Positions 8,166-18,879 of a stretch of DNA of 64,000 nucleotides are shown one piece after another. The notes beneath the pieces were generated by a model. It had not been told where the DNA came from and did not search any database. It was given only the letters and a program-made list of their open reading frames with translations. Positions within the stretch are counted from its first letter, which is position 1. Every line of letters begins with the position of its first letter. Source of the DNA: Stella humosa. GTDB lineage: Bacteria; Pseudomonadota; Alphaproteobacteria; ATCC43930; Allostellaceae. The position numbers were made by a program, and so were the translations under genes. The stretch spans positions 5,700,351-5,764,350 of the forward strand of contig NZ_AP019700.1 in assembly GCF_006738645.1 (NCBI RefSeq), written 5' to 3'.

Positions 8166-10852
8166 GGCAGCAATGCCTTCAGTTGGTAGAGGCGGTCGAG
8201 CGCCTCGCGCGGCGACAGGCCGTCGATGTCGAAGCCGGCCAGTGCCGTCTCGACCGGCGAGGCCGCCGGCGGGGCCGGCGGCCGGGCGGGTGCCTCGCGC
8301 AGGACGGCGAAGAGCGGCAGGTCCTCGGCCAGGCGGGCGGCCGCGCCCGACGTCTCGCCCTTCTCCAGCGCCGCCAGGACGGTCTCGGCGCGCGCGACGG
8401 CGGCGGGCGGCAGGCCGGCCAGGCGGGCGACATGGATGCCGTAGGAGCGGTCGGCCGCACCGGGGGCGACCGCATGCAGGAAGATGACGCTGCCCTGCCA
8501 TTCCTTCACCCGCATGGTGTGGCAGGCAAGGTCCGGCAGGCGGGCGGCCAGCGCCGTCAGCTCGTGATAGTGGGTGGCAAAGAGCGCGCGGCAGCGGTTG
8601 GCATCGTGCAGGTGCTCCACCGTGGCCCAGGCGATCGCCAGGCCGTCATGGGTGGCGGTGCCGCGGCCGATCTCGTCCAGGATGACGAAGGAACGCGCCG
8701 TCGCCTGGTTCAGGATGGCGGCGGTCTCCACCATCTCCACCATGAAGGTGGAGCGGCCGCGGGCCAGGTCGTCGGCCGCACCGACGCGGCTGAACAGCCG
8801 GTCGACGACGCCGATGCGCGCGCTGGCCGCCGGCACGAAGCAGCCGACCTGGGCCAGGATGGCGATCAGCGCGTTCTGCCGCAGGAAGGTCGACTTGCCG
8901 GCCATGTTGGGGCCGGTCAGCAGCCACAGCCGGCCGCCCGGCCCCAGCCCGCAATCATTGGCGACGAAGGCGCCGGCATCGGCGGCCAGCGCGGCCTCGA
9001 CCACCGGGTGGCGGCCGCCGGTCACCGCGAAGTCCAGGCTGGAATCGATCTCGGGCCGGGTCCAGCCGCCCTCGACCGCGCGCTCGGCCAGGGCGGCCGC
9101 GACGTCCAGCCGGGCCAGGGCGGCCGCCGCCGTTCCGATCGGGGCGGCCTCGGCCAGGACGGCGGCGGCCAGGCGGTCGAAGATCTCCAGCTCCAGGGCC
9201 AGCGCCCGGTCGGCGGCGCTGGCGATGCGGCTTTCCAGCTCACCCAGCTCCACCGTGGTGAAGCGCATGGCGCTGGCCATCGTCTGGCGGTGGATGAAGC
9301 CGTCGGCCGGCCGCAGCTTGTCGGCATGGGTGGCCGTGGTCTCGACGTAGTAGCCCAGCACGTTGTTGTGGCGGATCTTCAGGCTGGCGATGCCGGTCTC
9401 GCCGGCATAGCGCGCCTGCAGGCCGGCGATCATCCGCCGGCTGTCGTCGCGCAGCGCGCGGAGCGCGTCCAGGTCGCCGTCATGGCCGGGCGCGACGAAG
9501 CCGCCGTCGCGCGCCAGCAGCGGCAGGTCGGCCGCCAGTGCCGCCGCCAGCCGCTCCACCAGCGCCCGGTGATCCCCCAGGTCGGTACGGCAGGCGACCA
9601 GCCCCTCGGGCAGCGGCGGGAAGCCCGGTCCGTCCAGGCGCTGAGCCAGCCGATCGGCCGCGACCAGCCCGTCGCGCAGCGCGGCCAGGTCGCGCGGGCC
9701 GCCGCGGCCGAGTGCCAGCCGCTGCACGGATCGCTCGATGTCCGGCACCGCCGCCAGCGCTGCCCGCAGGTCGCGCCGCAGGTCGGGGTCGGCGACCAGG
9801 GCCGCCACCATGTCCAGCCGGCGGCCGATCGCGGCCGGGTCGGTCGATGGTGCCGCCAGGTCGGCCGCCAGCCGGCGCGCCCCGGCCCCGGTCAGGGTGC
9901 GGTCCAGCGTCGCCAGCAGGCTGCCGCGCCGCTCGCCCGACAGGGTCTCGAACAGTTCCAGGTTGCGGCGCGACGCCGGGTCGATCAGCAGGATGGCGCT
10001 GGTCTCGACCCGGCGCGGCGGTTGCAGGCGGGGCGCGCGGCCAAGCTGGGTCAGCCGCACATAGTCCAGCACCGCCCCCATGGCCGCCGCCTCGGCCCGG
10101 CCGAAGCCGCCGAAGGCATCCAGCGTGTCTACGCCATAGGCCTCGCACACCCGGCGGCGGCCGTTCTCGCTGTCGAAGCGCGCGGTCGGCAGGGGCGTCA
10201 GGCGCGGCTTCCAGTCGGCCAGCGCCCCCACCAGGTCGGCCCGGCCCAGCACCCGCTCCGACACCAGCAGCTCCCCCGGTGCCAGGCGGGCAAGCGCGGC
10301 GCCGACGGCGGCCGGCTCCAGCGGCTCGGCCGCCAGCTCGCCCGTCGACAGGTCGTGCCAGGCGAGCGCCAGCCCGCCGGTGGCATCGGCCAGGGCCGCC
10401 AGGTAGTTGTTGCGCCGGGCATCGAGCAGCGTGTCCTCGGTGATCGTGCCGGGGGTGACGATGCGCACCACCTCGCGCCGCAGCGGCCCCTTGTTGCCGC
10501 GCTTCTTCGCCTCGGCCGGGTCCTCGACCTGGTCGCAGATGGCAACCCGGTGCCCCTGGCGGATCAGGCGGGCGAGATAGGCCTCGGACGCATGCTGGGG
10601 CACGCCGCACATCGGGATCGGCTGGCCGGCATGGATGCCGCGCCTGGTCAGCGCGATGTCGAGCGCGGCTGCCGCCACCTCGGCGTCGGCGAAGAACAGC
10701 TCGTAGAAGTCGCCCATCCGATAGAACAGCAGGCAGTCCGGGTGCTGGCGCTTGATCGCCAGGAACTGGGCGATCACCGGCGATGCCGGGGCGATGTCCT
10801 TGGCGAGGTCGGGGGCGAGGTCAGGCGCTTCGATGGCGGCGGCGGTCGTCAT
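8162..10852 (-). CDS. mutS: DNA mismatch repair protein MutS
   Basis: MutS recognises base mismatches and small loops and recruits MutL. The 896-aa protein has the mismatch-wedging Phe-x-Glu motif in [10 protein letters not shown] (Phe49-Glu51), the connector and lever regions, the Walker [10 protein letters not shown], and the Walker B/signature segment [15 protein letters not shown]. The C-terminal [13 protein letters not shown] helix matches the MutS dimerisation/tetramerisation tail. The start ATG at 10852 precedes [11 protein letters not shown], a short nonconserved lead. It heads the minus-strand series mutS-GNAT-glnD, the usual neighbourhood of mutS with glnD in Alphaproteobacteria. 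Confidence 0.98.
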   Translation of the reverse strand: MTTAAAIEAPDLAPDLAKDIAPASPVIAQFLAIKRQHPDCLLFYRMGDFYELFFADAEVAAAALDIALTRRGIHAGQPIPMCGVPQHASEAYLARLIRQGHRVAICDQVEDPAEAKKRGNKGPLRREVVRIVTPGTITEDTLLDARRNNYLAALADATGGLALAWHDLSTGELAAEPLEPAAVGAALARLAPGELLVSERVLGRADLVGALADWKPRLTPLPTARFDSENGRRRVCEAYGVDTLDAFGGFGRAEAAAMGAVLDYVRLTQLGRAPRLQPPRRVETSAILLIDPASRRNLELFETLSGERRGSLLATLDRTLTGAGARRLAADLAAPSTDPAAIGRRLDMVAALVADPDLRRDLRAALAAVPDIERSVQRLALGRGGPRDLAALRDGLVAADRLAQRLDGPGFPPLPEGLVACRTDLGDHRALVERLAAALAADLPLLARDGGFVAPGHDGDLDALRALRDDSRRMIAGLQARYAGETGIASLKIRHNNVLGYYVETTATHADKLRPADGFIHRQTMASAMRFTTVELGELESRIASAADRALALELEIFDRLAAAVLAEAAPIGTAAAALARLDVAAALAERAVEGGWTRPEIDSSLDFAVTGGRHPVVEAALAADAGAFVANDCGLGPGGRLWLLTGPNMAGKSTFLRQNALIAILAQVGCFVPAASARIGVVDRLFSRVGAADDLARGRSTFMVEMVETAAILNQATARSFVILDEIGRGTATHDGLAIAWATVEHLHDANRCRALFATHYHELTALAARLPDLACHTMRVKEWQGSVIFLHAVAPGAADRSYGIHVARLAGLPPAAVARAETVLAALEKGETSGAAARLAEDLPLFAVLREAPARPPAPPAASPVETALAGFDIDGLSPREALDRLYQLKALLP

Positions 10853-10935
10853 GATCGGCTTCCGATAGCACGACTCGCCCGCCGCCGCCGATCCCGCACC
10901 GCTAGCGATTGGTAGGACTTGTCGGCATTGCCTCT

Positions 10936-10960
10936 ATGGGTTGATAGGCCATGGGTTGAT
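10936..10960. repeat. 10-bp direct repeat in the mutS/RTX1 divergent region
   Basis: ATGGGTTGAT occurs at 10936-10945 and 10951-10960, 15 bp start to start, in the 245-bp region between divergent mutS and RTX1. It may be a regulator site. No convincing promoter hexamers are seen. Confidence 0.4.
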
Positions 10961-11097
10961 CGGGGATTCGCGCTTGGCCTAAGTTTGGCCCCTGACGATC
11001 GCGTTCGAGTCGCGATCCGCCGCCCGCCCCGCGGGACCGGGCGCGACCGCGAGGAACGCAGGCGACCCACGGGCCGCCGCAACCGGGAGGGCGACCC

Positions 11098-13839
11098 ATG
11101 GCGACGATCAATCTCGATGACGGCGACGCGTTCTGGCCCGAGACCGAGGGGCTGAACGATGGGGCGGACTCCGTCACGGGCGGCAATGGCGACGACACCG
11201 TGCTGGGCGGCAATGGCGTCGATGTCATTCGCGGCGGCCCCGGCGATGATTCGCTTTGGGGCGAGGCTGGCTCGGATTCCGTCTATGGCGACAACGACGA
11301 CGATATCCTGCTCGGCGGCGATGACGTCGACTACCTGTTCGGCGGCAACGGCGCGGATTCGCTGTATGGCGGCAATGGTGCCGACTCTCTCGACGGAGAC
11401 GGCAACAATGACCTGATCTTCGGTGAGGACGGCAACGACACCATCTTGGGCGACCTCGCCAACGACACGTTGGCGGGCGGCAATGGCCTCGACCTGATCT
11501 ATGGCGACGACGGTTCGGATTCGATCGCGGGCGATGCCGACGCCGACACGATCCATGGCGGCCAGGGCTCCGACGCCCTCGACGGCGGCGCCGGCAACGA
11601 CATCCTGCTGGGCGACGACGGCAATGACCTCGTCGACGGCGGCAGCGGCGACGACAGCATCGTCGGCGGCCAGGCCAACGACACCGTCCTGGGCGATGCC
11701 GGCGACGACACGGTGCTGGGCGGCCAGGGCAACGACAGCCTGCTGGGTGGCGACGATACCGACGACCTGCGCGGCGAGGATGGCGACGACCGCCTGCATG
11801 GCGGCAATGGCGGCGACAGCCTGATCGGCGGCAACGGCAACGACCTGATCGACGAGCGCGACTTCGACGGCGGCAACGACTGGATCCAGGGCGGCAACGG
11901 CATCGATTCGCTCTATGGCGGCAATGGCGCCGACACGATCTCGGGCGGGCAAGGCAATGATTCGATCCTGGGCGGGGCCGGCCAGGACGCGCTGACCGGC
12001 GACGCCGACGCCGACACGATCGAGGGCGAGGGCGGGGCCGACGTCGTCGACGGCGGCTCGGGCAACGACTTCCTGGCGGGCGGCGCCGACGACGACACGC
12101 TGACCGGCGGGCAGGGCAACGACACCATCGACGGCGGTGCCGGCGGCGACGAGATCGACGGCGGCGAGGGCTTCGACGTCATCTCCTACGCCACCTCCGC
12201 CGCACCGGTGACGATCGACCTAGCCGGCGGCACCGGCAGCGGCGGCGATGCCGAGGACGACGAGTTCGGCGCGGTCGAAGGGGTCATCGGCTCGGCCGGG
12301 GCTGATACGATCGGCGGCGATTCCGTCGCCAACCGGCTGGATGGCGGCGGCGGCAAGGATGCCATCGCCGGGCTGGCCGGCGCCGACACGATCTCGGGCG
12401 GGGCCGACGCCGACACCATCTCGGGCGGCGACGACGCCGATTCCATCTCGGGCGACGAAGGCGACGACCTGATCGAGGGCGGGGCCGGCGCCGACACGCT
12501 GGTGGGCGGCGGCGGCCGCGACGTCGCCAGCTATGCCCTGTCGGCAGCCGGCGTCTCGGTCAACCTGGCGAGCGACGGGGCCCAGGCCGGCGGCGACGCC
12601 GAGGGCGACCGCCTGTCCGGCTTCGAGGATCTCTATGGCAGCGATGCCGGCGACGATTCCCTGGTCGGCAATGGCGGCAACAACCTGATCCTCGGGTTCG
12701 GCGGCAAGGACACGCTGGTCGGCGGGGCGGGCGCCGACACGCTGGACGGCGGCAAGGGCGTCGACGCCTACAATGGCGGCACCGGCAACGACCTCTACAT
12801 CCTCGACAGCATCGACGAGGTGACGCGCATCGCCTTCGACGAGGGCGGCACCGACGACATCGTGCGCGCGCTGGCCCTGGCCTTCTCCGACAGCGAGCTG
12901 GCGGCGATCTATGCCAAGGGCATCGAGCAGGTGCAGGATTCCAAGGGCACGCACACCGCCCCCGCCTCGCCGCCGCCCGACGATCCGGGCCCGGCGCCGG
13001 AGCCCGGCGGCAAGGCCATCACCATCACCACCTTCCAGGAACTGGATGCGGTGAAGGAGGAGGACGGGATCGGGCTCGTAAACAGCTCGGCCTCGGTCGA
13101 CATGCCGGACTTCATCCCCAACATCACGATGCAGGGCCAGGCCAACCTGAATGCCGACGGCAACGACCTGCCCAACGTGATGATCGGCAATTCCGGCAAC
13201 AACATCCTGGTGTCCCATGACGGCAACGACAGCCTGATCGGCGGCGGCGGCAACGACTTCCTGCCGGCCGGCAAGGGCAACGACACGATCTGGGGCGACG
13301 ACATCGCCGGCACGACCAGCGGCGTCGACACCGTCTGGGGCGGCCAGGGCGACGACCTGATCCGCGGCGGCAAGGGCGACGACGGGCTGAACGGCGACCT
13401 CGGCGCCGACACGGTCGAGGGCGGCAACGGCAACGACCAGGTGAATGGCGGCGGCGACAACGACCGGCTGTTCGGCGGCGACGGCGCCGACACGCTGCGC
13501 GGCGGCCAGGGCCAGGACGTGCTGGATGGCGGCGAGGGCGTCGACCGGCTGGCCGGCGACCGCGGCGCCGACACCATAACCGGCGGCAATGGCGACGACG
13601 TCTTCGTCTTCCTGGCCGACAGCGGCGTCGACGTGGTGACCGATTTCGAGGCCGGGTCCGACCGGCTGGAAATCGCGTCGGACGTGAACGGCAGCGGCAT
13701 CATCGACTTCGACAGCTTCCTGGAGCGGGTCAGCGACATCAACGGCGATGCCGTGATCGACCTCGGCGACGGGGCGTCGGCGACGCTGCTGGGGGTCGCG
13801 CGGAAGGACCTGACCGACGACGACCTGATGATCGTCTAG
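11098..13839 (+). CDS. RTX (hemolysin-type calcium-binding repeat) protein 1, probably type I secreted
   Basis: The 913-aa product consists almost wholly of GGxGxDxxx nonapeptide repeats, which form a calcium-dependent parallel beta-roll after export. Two modules of the type ISYA...VTIDLAGG...GGDAEDDEF interrupt the repeats (from about 360 and 470). A Pro-rich linker (PASPPPDDPGPAPEPGG, about residue 620) and a non-RTX segment separate a second repeat block. There is no N-terminal signal peptide, and the C-terminus (DLTDDDLMIV, after a DFEAGSDRLEI segment) resembles type I secretion signals. The start is supported by GGGAGG about 8 bases upstream. No catalytic domain is recognised, so it may be a surface-layer, adhesin or matrix protein. 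No ABC exporter or TolC gene is nearby. Confidence 0.9.
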   Translation: MATINLDDGDAFWPETEGLNDGADSVTGGNGDDTVLGGNGVDVIRGGPGDDSLWGEAGSDSVYGDNDDDILLGGDDVDYLFGGNGADSLYGGNGADSLDGDGNNDLIFGEDGNDTILGDLANDTLAGGNGLDLIYGDDGSDSIAGDADADTIHGGQGSDALDGGAGNDILLGDDGNDLVDGGSGDDSIVGGQANDTVLGDAGDDTVLGGQGNDSLLGGDDTDDLRGEDGDDRLHGGNGGDSLIGGNGNDLIDERDFDGGNDWIQGGNGIDSLYGGNGADTISGGQGNDSILGGAGQDALTGDADADTIEGEGGADVVDGGSGNDFLAGGADDDTLTGGQGNDTIDGGAGGDEIDGGEGFDVISYATSAAPVTIDLAGGTGSGGDAEDDEFGAVEGVIGSAGADTIGGDSVANRLDGGGGKDAIAGLAGADTISGGADADTISGGDDADSISGDEGDDLIEGGAGADTLVGGGGRDVASYALSAAGVSVNLASDGAQAGGDAEGDRLSGFEDLYGSDAGDDSLVGNGGNNLILGFGGKDTLVGGAGADTLDGGKGVDAYNGGTGNDLYILDSIDEVTRIAFDEGGTDDIVRALALAFSDSELAAIYAKGIEQVQDSKGTHTAPASPPPDDPGPAPEPGGKAITITTFQELDAVKEEDGIGLVNSSASVDMPDFIPNITMQGQANLNADGNDLPNVMIGNSGNNILVSHDGNDSLIGGGGNDFLPAGKGNDTIWGDDIAGTTSGVDTVWGGQGDDLIRGGKGDDGLNGDLGADTVEGGNGNDQVNGGGDNDRLFGGDGADTLRGGQGQDVLDGGEGVDRLAGDRGADTITGGNGDDVFVFLADSGVDVVTDFEAGSDRLEIASDVNGSGIIDFDSFLERVSDINGDAVIDLGDGASATLLGVARKDLTDDDLMIV

Positions 13840-13849
13840 GGTCCGTGGC

Positions 13850-13887
13850 CCCTGACGGGGCGGGCGGCACGGCCCGCCCCGTCAGGG
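13850..13887 (+). terminator. rho-independent-type hairpin after RTX1
   Basis: A perfect 16-bp stem (13850-13865 with 13872-13887) closes a 6-nt loop 10 bp after the RTX1 stop. The following bases CTTCCCGTCTTG are only moderately T-rich, but stem length and position make a terminator likely. Confidence 0.75.
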
Positions 13888-13996
13888 CTTCCCGTCTTGA
13901 GGCTGGTCAACAAGGCCGATGGTCGGGCACTATGCCCGGCCGCAAATTCCGATGGCCCGGCAAGGGGCCTCGCTGGGGAGGTTTCCGAGACACGCC

Positions 13997-16265
<2,269 letters not shown>

Positions 16266-16308
16266 GGCCGGGCGGCCCCTGGGCGACAGCGCAGCGGCGG
16301 GCGGCACC

Positions 16309-17727
16309 ATGGACCGGTGGCCGACCCTTCGCCGCGTCGTGCTGCATGCGGCCACCGTTGCCTCGCCGGGGCTGCTCGTCCTGCTACTGCTGCTCGTCCT
16401 GGGCGTCATCGCCCCGGGCGTGGCCGCGCTCGCCCTGGCCGTCGTGCTGCTGGCGACGGCGGTGCTGGTCTGGCCCTACGTGCTGGGCGTGGACAGCCTC
16501 CAGGTGGCGGTCGACCGGCTGGAACGGCATGGCGATTCGCCGGGGCCCGACACCGGCCCGTCGGAGAGCCTGCGCCGGGTGTGGGACGCCGTGCGCCGGA
16601 TGCACCACGAGAAGGAGCAGGGGCGGCGCGCCGTCGAGCAGCGGCTGCAGGCCGAGGAGGCGATCCTGACCGCCCTGCCCGATCCGCTGCTGCTGATCGA
16701 TCCGGCGCGGCGGGTGGTGCGTGCCAATGCCGCCGCGGCCGAGCTGTTCGGCGGCTCCCCGGTCGGGCGCGACCTGGCGGCCGCGATCCGTCACCCGGCG
16801 GTCCTGGCCGCGGCCGACGCCGTGCTGGCGGGCGAGGCGTCGCGCGCCGTCGATTTCGCGGTCTCGACCCCGGTCGCGCGCGAGCTGGTGGCCCGCATCA
16901 TGCGGCTGGAACACGCCGCCGGCATGCCCAGGGATGGTGTGCTGGAGGATGTGGCGGCCCTGCTGTCGCTGCACGACGTGACGGCGATCAAGCGGGCCGA
17001 GCGCATGCGCGCCGACTTCGTGGCCAATGCCAGCCACGAGCTGCGCACGCCGCTTTCCACCCTGGTCGGCTTCGTCGAGACCTTGCAGGGGCCGGCGCGC
17101 GACGACGAGGAGGCGCGCGACCGCTTCCTTGCCATCATGCACGAGCAGGCCCACCGCATGGCCCGCCTGGTGGAGGACCTGCTGTCGCTGTCGCGCATCG
17201 AGCAGGACGAGCATACCCCGCCGTCGGGGCGCGTCGACCTGGGCGAGATCGTGCACGCCGCCGTCGAGACGATGGAGATGAAGGCCCGCTCGCGTGGCTC
17301 GTCGATCGACCTGGTGGCGACCGCCGGCCTGCCCCTGGTCCAGGCCGATGCCGACCAGATCGCCCAGGTGCTGCAGAACCTGATCGACAACGCCATCAAG
17401 TACGGCCGCCGCGGCACCCCGGTCGCCATCACCCTGCAACGCTCGCCGCGCGGCACGCTGGCCGGCGGCCGCCCCGGCATAGCGCTTGCCGTGGCCGACC
17501 AGGGCGAGGGCATCCCGCGCGAGCACCTGTCGCGCCTGACCGAGCGCTTCTACCGCGTCGACCCGGCGCGCTCGCGCGCCATGGGCGGGACAGGGCTGGG
17601 GCTGGCCATCGTCAAGCACATCGTGGCCCGCCATCGCGGCCGGCTCGACATCGCCAGCGAGCCCGGGCAGGGCAGCCGGTTCACCATCCACCTGCCCGTG
17701 GCCGAGCCGCCGCCGTCATCAAACTGA
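16309..17727 (+). CDS. phoR: phosphate regulon sensor histidine kinase PhoR
   Basis: PhoR is the membrane kinase that phosphorylates PhoB when phosphate is scarce. The 472-aa protein has two N-terminal membrane helices (about 20-58), a linker, a PAS-like domain (about 115-230), the HisKA box ANASHELRTP with His243, and an HATPase_c domain with the N box NLIDNAIKYG, the G1 box DQGEGIP and GTGLGLAIVKHI. The family assignment as PhoR rests on architecture and on the adjacent pst-phoU-phoB genes. Its last codons overlap the Pho-box-like element that precedes pstS. Confidence 0.95.
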   Translation: MDRWPTLRRVVLHAATVASPGLLVLLLLLVLGVIAPGVAALALAVVLLATAVLVWPYVLGVDSLQVAVDRLERHGDSPGPDTGPSESLRRVWDAVRRMHHEKEQGRRAVEQRLQAEEAILTALPDPLLLIDPARRVVRANAAAAELFGGSPVGRDLAAAIRHPAVLAAADAVLAGEASRAVDFAVSTPVARELVARIMRLEHAAGMPRDGVLEDVAALLSLHDVTAIKRAERMRADFVANASHELRTPLSTLVGFVETLQGPARDDEEARDRFLAIMHEQAHRMARLVEDLLSLSRIEQDEHTPPSGRVDLGEIVHAAVETMEMKARSRGSSIDLVATAGLPLVQADADQIAQVLQNLIDNAIKYGRRGTPVAITLQRSPRGTLAGGRPGIALAVADQGEGIPREHLSRLTERFYRVDPARSRAMGGTGLGLAIVKHIVARHRGRLDIASEPGQGSRFTIHLPVAEPPPSSN

Positions 17728-17746
17728 AACGCCCAGGTCATATAAG
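17713..17746 (+). promoter_or_regulatory. Pho-box-like PhoB site and promoter of pstS
   Basis: Three elements spaced exactly 11 bp apart, CCGTCAT (17713), CTGAAAC (17724) and AGGTCAT (17735), resemble the PhoB half-site CTGTCAT with its 4-bp spacers. A TATAAG (17741-17746) lies 10 bp after the second element, the usual place for the -10 of a PhoB-activated promoter. The element overlaps the phoR stop and is 94 bp before the pstS ATG. PhoB binding is inferred. Confidence 0.6.
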
Positions 17747-17834
17747 CGTCCTGCCTGGTCGGTAGGGTGCCGCGCAGCGACGAGGCCGAACCTTCGGTCC
17801 CGTCCCCCGGTATCCCCCCAGAGGAGACGCGCAC

Positions 17835-18806
17835 ATGGTGCGGAACACCACGCTCATCGCCGCCGCGGTCGCCGTTTCGGTCGCCGTCCCGGTCCACGCC
17901 CAGACGCTGGACCCGGCGCTGGCCAGCTACAAGCAGACGTCCGGCGTGTCCGGCAGCATCAAGTCGATCGGCTCCGACACGCTGAACAACCTGATGACGC
18001 TGTGGGCCGAAGGCTTCAACAAGATGTACCCGAACGTGAAGATCGAGATCGAGGGCAAGGGCTCCTCGACCGCGCCGCCGGCGCTGGTCGCGGGCACGGC
18101 CCAGTTCGGTCCGATGTCGCGCCCGATGAAGGGGGCGGAGATCGACGCGTTCGAGAAGAAGTACGGCTACAAGCCGGCAGCCATCCGCGGCGCGGTCGAT
18201 GCCCTGGCGGTCTTCGTCCACAAGGACAACCCGATCCAGTGCCTGACCCTGCAGCAGGTCGACGCCGTCTTCTCGAAGACGCGCAAGGGCGGTTCCAACA
18301 AGGAGGCCGCGACCTGGGGCGACCTCGGCCTGACGGGCGAATGGGCGGCCAAGCCGGTCTCCCTCTACGGCCGCAACTCGGCCTCGGGCACCTACGGCTA
18401 CTTCAAGGAAGTCGCCCTGTTCAACGGTGACTTCAAGGACGCCGTGAAGGAACAGCCGGGCTCGTCCACGGTCGTCCAGGGTGTGGCCTCGGACAAGTTC
18501 GCCATGGGCTATTCCGGCATCGGCTACGCCACGGCCGATGTCCGCGCCGTGCCGCTGGCCGGCAAGGCCGGCGAGAAGTGCGCGCCCGCCACGGCGGCCG
18601 CCGCCTATGCCGGCGAGTATCCCCTCGCCCGCTTCCTCTACATCTATGCGAACGTGAACCCGAACCAGCCGCTCGACCCGGCCCGCGGCGAATTCATCAA
18701 GTTCGTCTACTCCCGCCAGGGCCAGGAAGCGGTACTGAAGGACGGCTACTTCCCGGTCACCCAGGCGATCGCCGAGGAAGACCTGAAGGCCAAGAAGCTG
18801 ATGTAG
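17835..18806 (+). CDS. pstS: periplasmic phosphate-binding protein PstS
   Basis: PstS delivers phosphate to the PstCAB transporter. The 323-aa protein begins with a Sec signal peptide (cleavage probable after HAQ, about residue 24). Phosphate-site segments are visible: GSDTL near 50, EGKGSSTAP, FGPMSRPM, and YGRNSASGTYGYFKE, which match the SGT-type ligand loops of PstS. AGGAG sits upstream of ATG 17835. It is the first gene of pstS-pstC-pstA-pstB-phoU-phoB and is followed by a stable intercistronic hairpin, a common way of making more PstS than permease. Confidence 0.97.
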   Translation: MVRNTTLIAAAVAVSVAVPVHAQTLDPALASYKQTSGVSGSIKSIGSDTLNNLMTLWAEGFNKMYPNVKIEIEGKGSSTAPPALVAGTAQFGPMSRPMKGAEIDAFEKKYGYKPAAIRGAVDALAVFVHKDNPIQCLTLQQVDAVFSKTRKGGSNKEAATWGDLGLTGEWAAKPVSLYGRNSASGTYGYFKEVALFNGDFKDAVKEQPGSSTVVQGVASDKFAMGYSGIGYATADVRAVPLAGKAGEKCAPATAAAAYAGEYPLARFLYIYANVNPNQPLDPARGEFIKFVYSRQGQEAVLKDGYFPVTQAIAEEDLKAKKLM

Positions 18807-18813
18807 GGCGCAT

Positions 18814-18843
18814 GGCGGAGGGGTCGCGACCGGCCCCTCCGCC
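18814..18843 (+). terminator. intercistronic hairpin between pstS and pstC
   Basis: A perfect 10-bp stem (18814-18823 with 18834-18843) with a 10-nt loop lies just after the pstS stop, without a T tract. It probably acts as a partial terminator or 3' mRNA stabiliser rather than a full stop. Confidence 0.55.
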
Positions 18844-18879
18844 TCCTCCTTCAAGCCGCGTCCGCCGGAGCCTGGTGCC

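Noticed and set aside
5065-10915. Plus-strand open frames of about 870-910 codons opposite glnD and mutS
   Set aside because: Antisense shadows of conserved genes, Gln/Arg/Gly-rich without domains.
10849-11952. Minus-strand open frame of 367 codons running from mutS into RTX1
   Set aside because: Same artefact from RTX repeats; no ribosome-binding site and a Val/Ala/Ile-rich product.
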